The notes: a model not told the origin generated them from the sequence alone. DNA of 64,000 nt from JANLYC01 sp963750495 (GCA_963750495.1 CAVVQV010000004.1:1-64000), one strand, 5' to 3'; positions 16,217 to 25,030 are shown, counted from the stretch's first letter. A program made the numbers and translations.

Positions 16217-16629
16217 GCAGCGCTGAGCGCCGGATCGGCTACCAGTACGTCGTGCTGCGGTGCGTGCCGCGCGTCGACCGCGAGGAGTTCGTCAACGTCG
16301 GCGTCGTGCTGTACAGCCAGCAGGCCGACTTCCTGGGCTCGCTGACGGCCGTGGACGACGCCAGACTGGCGGCGATCGCGCCTGGGTTCGACGTCTCGGC
16401 GGTGCACGGTGCGTTGGAGGCGATCCAGGCCATCTGCGAAGGCAGCGACTCTGCCGGGGCGGCCGGGCAGGCGGCCCTGACGTCTCGGTTCGGCTTCCTG
16501 TCCGCCCCACGCAGCACGGTCGTCCAGCCGGGTCCGATCCACGGCGGGCTCACGGCCGACCCTGCGTCCGAGCTCGAGGCCTTGGTGGCCGGGCTCGTCT
16601 CCACGCCTCAACCGCTGCCCGATGCGTAG
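16213..16629 (+). CDS. DUF3037 protein, partner of the HipA-like kinase
   Basis: A 138-residue protein of the DUF3037 family. The typical opening YQYVVLRCVPRVDREEFVNVGVVLY is present; I see no membrane or signal segment. The start overlaps the kinase stop by four bases. HipA-family kinases without HipB are often followed by DUF3037 proteins, so this may be the kinase's regulator or substrate adaptor. That is inference from pairing only. Confidence 0.72.
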   Translation: MSSAERRIGYQYVVLRCVPRVDREEFVNVGVVLYSQQADFLGSLTAVDDARLAAIAPGFDVSAVHGALEAIQAICEGSDSAGAAGQAALTSRFGFLSAPRSTVVQPGPIHGGLTADPASELEALVAGLVSTPQPLPDA

Positions 16630-16638
16630 CATGGCTGC
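16627..16638 (+). promoter_or_regulatory. Leaderless promoter element
   Basis: TAGCAT (16627-16632) overlaps the DUF3037 stop codon and stands 6 bases before ATG 16639, suggesting the methyltransferase has its own leaderless transcript. Confidence 0.4.
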
Positions 16639-17265
16639 ATGGACGCCAAGGCCTGGGACGAGCGGTACGCGGGCAGTGACCTCGTCTGGGGGCTCGAGCC
16701 CAACCGCTTCGTGCGGGCCCAGTGCGAACGGCTGCCGATCGGTCGCGCTGTCGACCTTGCCTGTGGCGAGGGACGCAACACCCTGTGGTTGGCGCGGCTC
16801 GGTTGGCAGGCAACCGGCATCGACTACTCCGCCGTCGCCGTCGACCGGGCTCGTGAGCTGGCGGCCCGTGAACCCCCGGTCGTCTCGGCCCGACTCGCCT
16901 GGCACGTCGCCGACGTCACGGTCGACCCGCTCAAGGCGGAGTACTACGACCTGGTCCTGATCAGCTATCTGCACCTGCCTCCCGACCAGTTCCACGCGGT
17001 CCTCCGCAACGCAGCACAGGCGGTGGCCCCTCGGGGGCACCTGCTGGTCGTGGGCCACGACCGTCGCAACCTGCGCGAAGGCGTCTCGGGTCCGCAGGAC
17101 GAGTCACTCCTCTATGACGCGGGCGAGATCCGGGCCGTGCTCTCCGACGTACCCGGGCTGGACATCGAGCTGGCCGAGACCGTCACCCGGGAGACGCCCG
17201 ACGGTGATGCCCTCGATACCCTGGTGCGGGTGCGACGTCCCGTCCACGGCTCAGTTCCCAGCTGA
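16639..17265 (+). CDS. Class I SAM-dependent methyltransferase
   Basis: A 208-residue Rossmann-type methyltransferase, similar in layout to TehB/thiopurine methyltransferase-like enzymes. It opens with WDERYAGSDLVWGLEPNRF, then motif I VDLACGEGRNTLWLA, a second acidic strand GIDYSAVAVDRA and WHVADVT, then LVLISYLHLP. The soluble cytoplasmic enzyme should transfer a methyl group to a small acceptor or oxyanion; the acceptor is not deducible. The 3' end overlaps the convergent DoxX gene by 15 bases. Confidence 0.82.
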   Translation: MDAKAWDERYAGSDLVWGLEPNRFVRAQCERLPIGRAVDLACGEGRNTLWLARLGWQATGIDYSAVAVDRARELAAREPPVVSARLAWHVADVTVDPLKAEYYDLVLISYLHLPPDQFHAVLRNAAQAVAPRGHLLVVGHDRRNLREGVSGPQDESLLYDAGEIRAVLSDVPGLDIELAETVTRETPDGDALDTLVRVRRPVHGSVPS

Positions 17266-17661
17266 CCGGTAGGCGCGCCATCCGGTGCGGACCAACGGCC
17301 ACTGCACCGGCAGCCGCGCCACCACGGCAGCCTTCGTCACGTACGTCGCTCGCCGACTCCGCAGCACGTCGACGGCCATCTGGACGTTCGCGGGGAAAAC
17401 CGCCACCAGCAGCGCCGCGCTGACCAGTCCGGACCGTCGACGGGTCCGCGGCACGAGAAGGCCCGCGGCGCACAGCAGCTCGAGCGCGCCGCTCGCGTAG
17501 ACCAGCTCACGGCGCCGCGGCAGCCCACGAGGGACGATCCGCTCGAACGGCTCCGGACGCAGACCGTGCAGCAAGCCGCTCAGCGCGAAGAGTGCCGCCA
17601 GCACGGCCACGTCGGCCGGCAGCCGTCCCGGAGCCGGACCTGGCCCGTCGTCCCGGGCCAT
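17251..17661 (-). CDS. DoxX-like membrane protein
   Basis: A 136-residue protein with about four hydrophobic segments (VAVLAALFALSGLLHGL, ELLCAAGLLVP, GLVSAALLVAVFPANVQMAVD) of the DoxX-like type. NVQMAVD in the third helix is common in the group. Members are small quinone- or redox-associated membrane proteins with poorly defined roles. Its ATG shares one base with the cyclophilin stop codon, so the two are translationally coupled. Confidence 0.68.
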   Translation of the reverse strand: MARDDGPGPAPGRLPADVAVLAALFALSGLLHGLRPEPFERIVPRGLPRRRELVYASGALELLCAAGLLVPRTRRRSGLVSAALLVAVFPANVQMAVDVLRSRRATYVTKAAVVARLPVQWPLVRTGWRAYRSAGN

Positions 17662-18461
17662 CAGCCCGTCTTCTCGACGTCCACCGACAAGATGCTGATC
17701 GGCTGGAACGGCGCACCATCGGCCTGCTTGTCCTCGACGCGCTTCGCCGCGATCGCGTCGATGATCTGCATCCCGGCAGTGACTTTTCCGAAGATCGTGT
17801 AGCCACCGCCCGCGGTGGGGAGCTGGGTGTCCTTGTAGACCAGGAAGAACTGTCCACCGTTGCTGTTGGGATCCTGGCCCCGCGCCATCGCGAGGGTGCC
17901 CCGCGGGTACTGCCCGTCCGCCGGGGCGTTCTCGATGCCGAACCCGTAGCCGGGTGATCCGCTGCCGGTCCCGGTGGGGTCACCGCACTGGAGCACGAAG
18001 ATCCCGGTGGCCTCCGTGGTCAGCCGGTGGCACGGGCTGTCCTTCCAGTAGCCCGACCGCGCCAGGCTGATGAACGACGCCACGGTCTGCGGCGCAGCCG
18101 CGCCGTCGAGCTCGAGCCTGACGTCACCGCAAGTGGTGTGGAGCGTTGCCTCCCAGCTGCTGTTCTCCGCCAGGCTGGCGTCCGGCGGTGCATCCGTCTG
18201 GGGTGGGTTGCTGACTGCGGGCGGCGCAGTCTCACAGGTGACGTCTGCTGCGCTCGCCGGGCTGGGGTTGGCGACGAGGGGTCCGGACCCCGTCGCCGTC
18301 TTGTCGTCCTTGTTGAGCAGCTGAGGGATCCCGACCACGGCAGCCACGCAGAAGGCCAGGATGAGGACGATGGCGACCTGCGACGACCTGGAGGTCTTCC
18401 GAGCCGAGCCGGTGCCCGCGGATGCGGCCGAAGGGCGGTTGGGCCGCTTGGAGTTCGACAT
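17661..18461 (-). CDS. Membrane-anchored cyclophilin-type peptidyl-prolyl isomerase
   Basis: A 266-residue protein with a basic cytoplasmic N-terminus, one membrane anchor (about 30-50), a low-complexity linker and a cyclophilin domain (about 105-266). Recognisable parts are TVASFISLARSGYWKDSPCHRL, the GSGSPGYGFGIEN loop, GTLAMARG, NSNGGQFFLVYKDTQLP and YTIFGKVTAGMQIID. Predicted role is prolyl isomerisation of secreted proteins outside the membrane. The catalytic-site FxxQ-type residues are partly altered (IFVLQCGDPTGTG). ATG 18461 follows a leaderless promoter. Confidence 0.85.
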   Translation of the reverse strand: MSNSKRPNRPSAASAGTGSARKTSRSSQVAIVLILAFCVAAVVGIPQLLNKDDKTATGSGPLVANPSPASAADVTCETAPPAVSNPPQTDAPPDASLAENSSWEATLHTTCGDVRLELDGAAAPQTVASFISLARSGYWKDSPCHRLTTEATGIFVLQCGDPTGTGSGSPGYGFGIENAPADGQYPRGTLAMARGQDPNSNGGQFFLVYKDTQLPTAGGGYTIFGKVTAGMQIIDAIAAKRVEDKQADGAPFQPISILSVDVEKTG

Positions 18462-18474
18462 GCGCGCCACTCTA
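18462..18474 (-). promoter_or_regulatory. Leaderless promoter element of the cyclophilin gene
   Basis: TAGAGT (minus strand, 18474-18469) is 7 bases before the ATG at 18461. No Shine-Dalgarno is seen. Confidence 0.45.
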
Positions 18475-18521
18475 GGTGACCCGGCGGCAGGTGCCGTGCC
18501 GGCCACCGACGTGTCGCCGGA

Positions 18522-19919
18522 TCAGCCGACGGGCGCGTCCACTCGTCGTACGTCGCCACCGCGTCGCGGGTCGGCTCCGGGCCCGGAGGCGTCGATGGCC
18601 GCCACCCCACCGAAGTACGAGTCGAGAGCCGGCCAGACAGTGACCGTGTCGTGCGCCTGGAGCATCCGGACGATCTCTGGTGGCACACCCGGTTCGACGT
18701 GCACCTTGTCGGGAACGGGGTTGAGTCGTGGTGCCGCGATGGCCTCGGCGACCGGCAGGCCACGGTGCACCACGTTGGCCACCACCTGGAGCAGTGCGGA
18801 CCTGATCCGGCTCCCCCCAGCCGCCCCGGCCACCAGGATGGGCTCGTCACCCCGGAAGGCGATCAGCGGCGACATCATCGACCCCATCCGGTGTCCCGGC
18901 AGCTCACTCCCCCGCACCAGCTCACCCTCGCCCAGCATCGAGTTCAGGTGCAGCCCGTACTCACCCAGCCACACCCCCGAGGCAAGTCCAAGGCTGGTCG
19001 TGACCGCGCAGAGGTTGCCGTCCGAGTCCACGGCCGCGGCGCTCGTCGTGTCTCCCCGGCGAGGCGGCGCGCGCAGGACCTCGACCATCCGGGACGCCAG
19101 CACCCCCGGGTTTTCGTCGAGGACGAGGGCCTCGAACGTGCCCAGCAGGTCGTCGAGATCGTCGCCCCTCGCGAGGACGTCGACATCGCCGAGCCTGGCC
19201 CGACGAGGGGCGGTCTCGACCACGCCGTACGCCGCCAGGTCCGGGTAGCTCAGGTCCCCCTGCTGCCCGACCGCCGTCACCATCGCGTCGGCGATGCTCC
19301 CGGTGTAGAACGCCGCCGCGCCCTCGTCGGACAGCACGCGCATCGCCGTCTCCAGGCCCGGGTGGAACAGGCGCGCTCCGCCGGCGAGCACGGCACCGTC
19401 CTTGGCATAGACGTGCACGCCGTCGCCGAGCAGCATCGCCGGGGCGATCGTCGCCAGCACCTTGGAGTGCAGCGGCGCGAACACGACACCCTGGGCAGCG
19501 TGTCCGATCGCCGGTGCTACGACGTCCGGCCAGCTCAGGCGTCCCCAGCGACGGTGCAGCGCGGCCATGCCGGCCGGCACCCCTGGCACAGCCACGGTGG
19601 AGGGTCCGACGGAGTACGGCACGAGCTGACCACCGAAGTCGATCGCGATCTCCTGGGGCACCGCCAGCCGCCTGCCGGCGAGTCCCGGGACGGCGACGAA
19701 GAAGTCGAGACAGGTCGTGGTCCCGGTCGAGGCCTCGTAGTAGATGGCGAACCCGCCGCCGGTGAGGCCGGTGAAGACGGTCTCGGCCACACACGCGGCC
19801 AGCACCATCGCGACGGCTGAATCGGCGGCGCTGCCACCGGCCCGCAGCACGTCGACGCCGACCTCGGCCGTCACCGGGTTGCCTGCAGCGACGCAGGCCG
19901 GCAGTCGAGTCTCGGTCAT
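18522..19919 (-). CDS. Gamma-glutamyltransferase-family Ntn-hydrolase
   Basis: A 465-residue member of the gamma-glutamyltranspeptidase family. The N-terminal VTAEVGVDVLRAGGSAADSA and FTGLTGGGFAIYY are typical. The self-cleavage/nucleophile Thr lies in RRGDTTSAAAVDSDGNL (Thr291). The GSRIRSALLQVVANVV segment is conserved near the end. It is shorter than classic enzymes of 530-590 residues because the stretch before the nucleophile is compressed, and no signal peptide is visible, so it is probably cytoplasmic. It would cleave gamma-glutamyl or related amide bonds. It starts 38 bases after glgC on the same strand. Confidence 0.82.
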   Translation of the reverse strand: MTETRLPACVAAGNPVTAEVGVDVLRAGGSAADSAVAMVLAACVAETVFTGLTGGGFAIYYEASTGTTTCLDFFVAVPGLAGRRLAVPQEIAIDFGGQLVPYSVGPSTVAVPGVPAGMAALHRRWGRLSWPDVVAPAIGHAAQGVVFAPLHSKVLATIAPAMLLGDGVHVYAKDGAVLAGGARLFHPGLETAMRVLSDEGAAAFYTGSIADAMVTAVGQQGDLSYPDLAAYGVVETAPRRARLGDVDVLARGDDLDDLLGTFEALVLDENPGVLASRMVEVLRAPPRRGDTTSAAAVDSDGNLCAVTTSLGLASGVWLGEYGLHLNSMLGEGELVRGSELPGHRMGSMMSPLIAFRGDEPILVAGAAGGSRIRSALLQVVANVVHRGLPVAEAIAAPRLNPVPDKVHVEPGVPPEIVRMLQAHDTVTVWPALDSYFGGVAAIDASGPGADPRRGGDVRRVDAPVG

Positions 19920-19957
19920 CAGGGTCCCTGTGCAGTCGGGCAGGCTCAACCGGCGGC

Positions 19958-21199
19958 TCAGGTGGCGCCGGTGTACTCGCCCTTGATGGGCTGGCCCTTG
20001 CCGAGCACGGTGATCCCCTCGTCGGTGACGGTGAAGCCGGCGGCGCGATCGGCTTCGGCGTCGAGGCCGATGCTGAAGCCATCCGGCACGATGACGTTCT
20101 TGTCGATGATGGCGTTGCGGATGTGCGCGCCCACTCCGATCTTGACGTTGTCCAGGATGACACTGCGGTTGACCACGGCACCGGAGGCGACGTAGACGTC
20201 GGTGCCGATGACCGACGAGCGGATCGCTGCTCCCGAGACGATCGAGCCGGCACACACGATGGCGTCGTCCGCGGTGGCGGACTCGACGAACTTTGCGCCG
20301 GGCAGCATGGTGTTGGCCGTGAAGATGGGCCACTGGCTGTTGTAGAGGTTGAAGATCGGCTCGACCGACACCAGGTCGAGATGCGCGTCGTGGTACGACG
20401 CGATCGTCCCCACATCACGCCAGTAGTCGCGGTCGCCGGGCATCGACCCAGGTACGTCGTTGCGTTTGAAGTCGTAGACCGCCGCCTCGTTGCGGCCGAC
20501 CAGCAGGGGAATGATGTCGCCCCCCATGTCGTGGCGCGACTCCGGGTTGGCGGCGTCCTCGTCGAGCGCCTGTACCAACGCGTCCGCGGTGAAGACGTAG
20601 TTGCCCATCGAGGCGAACGACTCGTCGGGACTGTCGATCAGGCCGGGAGGGTCTGCGGGTTTCTCGAGGAACTCGGCGATGCGGATGCCGTCGTCGGCCG
20701 TCTTGATGACACCGAACTGGTCCGCCTCCTTGCGCGGGACCCGGATCCCCGCGACGGACACCGAGGCGCCGGACTCGATGTGCGCGTCCACCATCTGGGA
20801 CGCGTCCATGCGGTACACGTGGTCGGCTCCGAACACGACGATGATCTCGGGCTTCTCATCGACGATCAGGTTCATCGACTGGTAGATCGCGTCTGCGCTG
20901 CCGAGGAACCACTGCTTGCCGCGTCGTTGCTGCGCCGGCACGGGCGTGACGTAGTTGCCGAGCAAGGTCGACATCCGCCAGGTCACCGACACGTGGCGGT
21001 CCAGCGAGTGCGACTTGTACTGCGTCAGGACGCACAACCGAAGGAACCCCGCGTTGACCAGATTGGACAACGCGAAGTCGACGAGCCGGTAGCTACCACC
21101 GAACGGGACCGCTGGCTTGGCGCGGTCCAGCGTCAGTGGCATCAAACGTTTGCCCTCGCCACCCGCGAGAACGATTCCCAGTACCTTGCGCTTGGCCAT
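19958..21199 (-). CDS. glgC: Glucose-1-phosphate adenylyltransferase
   Basis: Makes ADP-glucose from glucose-1-phosphate and ATP for glycogen/maltose-1-phosphate synthesis. The 413-residue protein has the N-terminal nucleotide-binding VLAGGEGKRLMPLT, then KPAVPFGG and VFGADHVYRMD. Substrate-site FLEKP and YWRDVGT follow, and a C-terminal left-handed beta-helix runs from about 290 onward (VIGTDVYVASGAVVNRSVILDNVKIGVGA). Length and sequence match actinobacterial GlgC. It diverges from glgM over 103 bases, each gene having its own leaderless promoter. Confidence 0.96.
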   Translation of the reverse strand: MAKRKVLGIVLAGGEGKRLMPLTLDRAKPAVPFGGSYRLVDFALSNLVNAGFLRLCVLTQYKSHSLDRHVSVTWRMSTLLGNYVTPVPAQQRRGKQWFLGSADAIYQSMNLIVDEKPEIIVVFGADHVYRMDASQMVDAHIESGASVSVAGIRVPRKEADQFGVIKTADDGIRIAEFLEKPADPPGLIDSPDESFASMGNYVFTADALVQALDEDAANPESRHDMGGDIIPLLVGRNEAAVYDFKRNDVPGSMPGDRDYWRDVGTIASYHDAHLDLVSVEPIFNLYNSQWPIFTANTMLPGAKFVESATADDAIVCAGSIVSGAAIRSSVIGTDVYVASGAVVNRSVILDNVKIGVGAHIRNAIIDKNVIVPDGFSIGLDAEADRAAGFTVTDEGITVLGKGQPIKGEYTGAT

Positions 21200-21211
21200 G
21201 TCCCGACCCTA
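21200..21211 (-). promoter_or_regulatory. Leaderless promoter element of glgC
   Basis: TAGGGT (minus strand, 21211-21206) is exactly 6 bases before the glgC ATG. The divergent glgM has the identical hexamer at identical spacing. Confidence 0.5.
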
Positions 21212-21290
21212 GCGGGCAGCCCCGGCTCGCGGGAGCGTCTCCGGCGATGGAAGGCCGCGACAACCCGGCCCCTTTCCCGACGAACGTCGC

Positions 21291-21302
21291 TAGGGTTCCC
21301 CC
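21291..21302 (+). promoter_or_regulatory. Leaderless promoter element of glgM
   Basis: TAGGGT (21291-21296), six bases, then ATG 21303. It mirrors the glgC element. Confidence 0.5.
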
Positions 21303-22457
21303 ATGCGTGTCGGTCTGCTCACCCGAGAGTTTCCCCCCGAGGTGTACGGCGGCGCCGGGGTGCACGTCGACTTCCTGGCCCGGCACCTGCGCGAGCGGGT
21401 CGACGTCACCGTCGTCTGCACCGGCGCGGAACGCGAGGGGGCCATGGCGATCCCGGAGCAGGACGGCCGGTTCCCCGAGGCCAACCCGGCCCTGCACGTG
21501 CTGTCCGCAGACACGGCGATGGCCGCAGCCTGTGCCGGTCTCGACCTGGTCCACTCCCACACGTGGTACGCGAACATGGCCGGGCATCTGAGCTCCCTGC
21601 TCTACGACGTCCCCCACGTGGTGACCGCCCACTCCCTCGAACCGCAGCGTCCCTGGAAGGCCGAGCAGCTCGGTGGCGGCTACCGGCTGTCGTCGTGGGT
21701 CGAACGCACGGCCTACCTGGGTGCCGCGGCCATCATCGCGGTCAGCGAGGGTATGGCGGCGGACGTCCTGGCGGCGTACCCCGAGGTCGACCCCGAGCGG
21801 CTGCACGTCATCTACAACGGCATCGACGCCGAGTTCTACGCTCCGGACAGCGGGACCGACGTCCTCGAGTCGTTGGGCATCGACACCGGCCGGCCGTACG
21901 TCACGTTCGTCGGTCGCATCACCCGGCAGAAGGGCGTGCCGCACCTCCTCCGGGCCGGCCTGCACCTCGACCCCACGGTGCAGCTGGTGCTGCTGGCGGG
22001 GGCCGCGGACACCCCTGAGCTGAAGGCCGAGACGGACGCCGCGATCGCCCGTCTTCGAGCCGAGCGGGACGGAGTCATCGTCGTCAGCGAGATGCTGCCC
22101 CGCGAGAGCGTGCGGCAGGTGCTGTCGCACGCCCTCGCCTTCGTCTGTCCCTCCGTCTACGAGCCGCTCGGCATCGTCAACCTCGAGGCGATGGCGTGTG
22201 AGACGGCCGTCGTGGCGAGTGCGGTCGGCGGGATCCCCGAGGTCGTGGTCGACGGCGAGACCGGTCTGCTGGTCGACTACACGCCGGACGACGTGGAGGG
22301 GTTCGAGGCCGCGCTCGCTGACCGGATCAACCGACTGGTCGCGGACCCCGGTCTCGCCGCGCAGATGGGCCGCGCGGGCCGTACTCGCGCCGTGTCGTCG
22401 TTCGACTGGGCCGCCATCGCAGACCAGACGGTGGCGCTGTACCGCAGCCTGACGTGA
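21303..22457 (+). CDS. glgM: GT4 glycosyltransferase: alpha-maltose-1-phosphate synthase/glycogen synthase
   Basis: A 384-residue GT-B glycosyltransferase of family GT4. It has the N-terminal GGAGVHVDFLARHL acceptor loop, DLVHSHTWYANMAG, the inter-domain FVGRITRQKGVPHLL and the donor-site ExxxxxxxE in SVYEPLGIVNLEAMACE. Actinobacterial homologues, annotated glgA, use ADP-glucose and glucose-1-phosphate to make maltose-1-phosphate for GlgE-type glucan synthesis. The divergent glgC supplies the ADP-glucose. The stop overlaps the GTG of the AlkD gene. Confidence 0.9.
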   Translation: MRVGLLTREFPPEVYGGAGVHVDFLARHLRERVDVTVVCTGAEREGAMAIPEQDGRFPEANPALHVLSADTAMAAACAGLDLVHSHTWYANMAGHLSSLLYDVPHVVTAHSLEPQRPWKAEQLGGGYRLSSWVERTAYLGAAAIIAVSEGMAADVLAAYPEVDPERLHVIYNGIDAEFYAPDSGTDVLESLGIDTGRPYVTFVGRITRQKGVPHLLRAGLHLDPTVQLVLLAGAADTPELKAETDAAIARLRAERDGVIVVSEMLPRESVRQVLSHALAFVCPSVYEPLGIVNLEAMACETAVVASAVGGIPEVVVDGETGLLVDYTPDDVEGFEAALADRINRLVADPGLAAQMGRAGRTRAVSSFDWAAIADQTVALYRSLT

Positions 22458-23164
22458 CCGCCCCGGTCGCCCGCGACCTGGTGGATGAGGTCCGCCGCGA
22501 GCTGGCCGCGCGCGCAGATCCAACCCGAGCACCGCAGATGCAGCAGTACATGAAGTCGGCCATGCCGTACTACGGCGTGCGCAGGCCGGACGTGCGAAGA
22601 CTCACCCGCGAGCTGTACACCGCTCACCCGCTGACGGACCGCGCGAGCTGGGAGGCGACCGCGTCGGCGCTCTTCGACGAGGCGACACACCGTGAGGAGC
22701 GCTATGCCGCCCTGATGCTGCTCGCCCATCGTCGCTACGTCGAGTTCCTCACCGGGCCGGCCATGCCGTTGCTCGAGCACATCATCGTGACCGGAGCCTG
22801 GTGGGACATCGTCGACGACGTCGCCCACCGGGTCGGCGCTGTCCTCCTCGCCGACCGGGCGGCGGCCGAGCCCGTGATCCGTGGCTGGATGACATCGAAG
22901 GACAGGTGGCTGCGCCGGGCGGCGATCATCTGTCAGCTCGGTCATCGCGAGCGCACCGACGTCGTCCTCCTCGCCGACGCGATCACTGCGGCGTCGGGCG
23001 AGGGCGAGTTCTTCCTGCGCAAGGGCATCGGCTGGGCGCTGCGCGAGTACGCCAGGACGGACCCTGAATGGGTACGCCGTTTCGTCGCCGATCATGGTGA
23101 CGGCAGCAAGGCGTCGCTGTCGGCGCTCTCGAGACGCGAAGCGCTCAAACACCTCGCTCGGTGA
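22454..23164 (+). CDS. AlkD-type DNA alkylation repair protein
   Basis: A 236-residue all-helical HEAT-like repeat protein of the AlkC/AlkD family, which excises bulky or positively charged alkylated purines. Helical repeats run throughout. The catalytic-cleft motif GAWWDIVDDVAHRVG (Asp118 with Trp116/117) and the later FFLRKGIGWALREY correspond to the family's DNA-contacting helix faces. GTG start at 22454 in a GTGA overlap with glgM suggests coupled translation, although no metabolic link is apparent. Confidence 0.88.
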   Translation: MTAPVARDLVDEVRRELAARADPTRAPQMQQYMKSAMPYYGVRRPDVRRLTRELYTAHPLTDRASWEATASALFDEATHREERYAALMLLAHRRYVEFLTGPAMPLLEHIIVTGAWWDIVDDVAHRVGAVLLADRAAAEPVIRGWMTSKDRWLRRAAIICQLGHRERTDVVLLADAITAASGEGEFFLRKGIGWALREYARTDPEWVRRFVADHGDGSKASLSALSRREALKHLAR

Positions 23165-23251
23165 CATACGGCGGCAACCAGCTCGCCAGGATGGACGGGA
23201 CCGTCGCCGAGGAGCACTCTCACGTGGGGGAGGAAGAAGAGGTCATCGGCG

Positions 23252-24166
23252 ATGGACGTCAAGGCGCTGTTCAACGATGCACTCAAGACCTGGTCCGATC
23301 GGGTCAGGACCGTCAAAGCAGACCAGCTGGACCTACCGACGCCTTGCGCGGCGTGGACGGTCCGAGACCTGGTGAACCACGTCGTCGCGGAGCAACTGTG
23401 GGCCGAGCCCCTCCTGCAGGGCCAGACCATCGAGCAGGTGGGTGACCGGTTGGAGGGCGACCTGCTCGGTGCCGACCCGCTCGCGTCGGCACGCTCGGCC
23501 GCCGAGAGCGCAACCCACCTGACGGACGTGTCCCTGGGCGGCCTCAAGGTGCACCTCTCCTACGGCGACGAAGATGCCGAGGAGTACCTGTGGCAGCTCA
23601 CGACCGATCACGCAATCCATGGCTGGGACCTGGCGGTGGCCACCGGCGGTGACCGCGAGCTCGACCCACGGCTGGTCGAGGGGGTGGCCGGCTGGTTCGC
23701 CAAGCGGGAGGAGCTGTATCGGTCCGGCGGTGCGGTCGGACCGAGAGGCCCAGGTGGAGACGGCCCGCAAGCCCGGCTGCTCAGCGCGCTGGGTCGCGAC
23801 GCGACCTGGGGACCGAACCACGCCGCGCTCGCCACCTTCTCCGCCGCGTTCGGGCGAGGCGACGTCGATCAGATCATGGCGCTGATGACCGACGACTGCG
23901 TCTTCGAGTCCACGACGCCGGCGCCTGACGGTGACCGGTTCGAGGGCTCGGCCGCTGTCCGCGGCGTCTGGATCGAGGTGTTCGGCGGCACGCCCGGGGC
24001 AACCTTCACCGAGGAGGACTCGTTCGTCCATGCCGACCGGGGCGTGCTGCGCTGGCGGTTCAGCTGGAGCGACCCGGAAGGAGGCCCCGGTCACGTCCGT
24101 GGAACCGACGTGCTGCGGTTCCGCGACGGCAAGATCTGCGAGAAGCTCTCCTACGTGAAGGGCTGA
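23252..24166 (+). CDS. DinB-like (TIGR03086-type) domain fused to a SnoaL-like domain
   Basis: A 304-residue two-domain protein. Residues about 1-190 form a mycothiol-dependent maleylpyruvate-isomerase/DinB-like helical bundle, with LPTPCAAWTVRDLVNHVV and TTDHAIHGWDLAVATG. His43, Asp119 and His123 fall where the family's metal ligands are expected. Residues about 195-304 form a SnoaL/NTF2-like cone (FSAAFGRGDVDQIMALMTDD, ending VLRFRDGKICEKLSYVKG). The DinB part suggests thiol-dependent transferase or isomerase chemistry; the fused cone could shape the substrate pocket. Function unknown. The ATG at 23252 has a purine-rich tract upstream (GGGGGAGGAAGAAGAGG). Confidence 0.75.
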   Translation: MDVKALFNDALKTWSDRVRTVKADQLDLPTPCAAWTVRDLVNHVVAEQLWAEPLLQGQTIEQVGDRLEGDLLGADPLASARSAAESATHLTDVSLGGLKVHLSYGDEDAEEYLWQLTTDHAIHGWDLAVATGGDRELDPRLVEGVAGWFAKREELYRSGGAVGPRGPGGDGPQARLLSALGRDATWGPNHAALATFSAAFGRGDVDQIMALMTDDCVFESTTPAPDGDRFEGSAAVRGVWIEVFGGTPGATFTEEDSFVHADRGVLRWRFSWSDPEGGPGHVRGTDVLRFRDGKICEKLSYVKG

Positions 24167-24175
24167 GCCGGCAGG

Positions 24176-25030
24176 TCAGTCCTGGCCGAAGGTGTCCGGG
24201 TCGGGGCCGACGCGCGTGCCCGCATCGAGCCCGGCGATCGCTGCGTGGTCGTTCTCGTCGAGCCGGATCCGGAAGAGGTCGATGTTCTCGGCCATCCGAC
24301 CGGGGTTCACCGACTTGGGAATCACGACGTTGCCCAGATCGAGATGCCACCGGAGCATGATCTGAGCCGCGGTGACCCCGTGCTTGTCGGCGATCGACGC
24401 GATGGTCGGGTCGCTCAGCTTCTTGCCGCGGGCGATCGGGCTCCACGCCTCGGTGACGATGTCGTGCTCGGCGTGGAAGGCGCGCAGCTCCCGCTGCTGC
24501 AGCCAGGGATGGAGCTCGACCTGGTTGATCGCCGGTACGACGTCGGTCTCGTCCAGCAGCCTTCGTAGGTGCGCCGGTTGGAAGTTGCTGACCCCGATGC
24601 TGCGCGCCCGGCCGTCGGCGTACACCTTCGCGAACGCCTTCCACGTCTCGACGTACGTGTCCTGCGCAGGCACCGGCCAGTGGATCAGGTAGAGGTCGAC
24701 GAAGTCGAGCCCGAGCCGCTTCATGCTGGCGTCGAACGCGTCGAGCGCCGTGTCATAGCCCTGGTCGTTGTTCCACAGCTTGGTCGTGACGAACAGCTCG
24801 TCCCGGTCGATGCCGGACTCTGCGATCGCCTCGCCGACTGCGGCTTCGTTGTTGTAGGCACGGGCGGTGTCGATGTGCCGGTAACCGACCTCGAGCGCTG
24901 TCAGGACAGCCGTCCTGGTCTCGTCCTCGGGCACCAGGAACACGCCGTACCCGACCTGCGGGATCTCGATGCCGTTATTGAGGGCCAGGGGCGGCACGCG
25001 GTGGGAGGCATGCGGTGAAGCGGGGGACAT
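24176..25030 (-). CDS. Aldo/keto reductase
   Basis: A 284-residue NADPH-dependent reductase with a TIM-barrel fold. The catalytic tetrad is visible as Asp54 (HIDTA), Tyr59 (RAYNNE), Lys84 (TTKLWN) and His117 (LIHWP). The cofactor loop is VIPKSVNPGRMAENI. It is close to the AKR5-like 2,5-diketo-gluconate reductase group used for small aldehydes and ketones. The ATG at 25030 is supported by a leaderless promoter; an upstream in-frame codon would add 22 unrelated residues. It is convergent with the DinB-SnoaL gene, separated by 9 bases. Confidence 0.9.
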   Translation of the reverse strand: MSPASPHASHRVPPLALNNGIEIPQVGYGVFLVPEDETRTAVLTALEVGYRHIDTARAYNNEAAVGEAIAESGIDRDELFVTTKLWNNDQGYDTALDAFDASMKRLGLDFVDLYLIHWPVPAQDTYVETWKAFAKVYADGRARSIGVSNFQPAHLRRLLDETDVVPAINQVELHPWLQQRELRAFHAEHDIVTEAWSPIARGKKLSDPTIASIADKHGVTAAQIMLRWHLDLGNVVIPKSVNPGRMAENIDLFRIRLDENDHAAIAGLDAGTRVGPDPDTFGQD

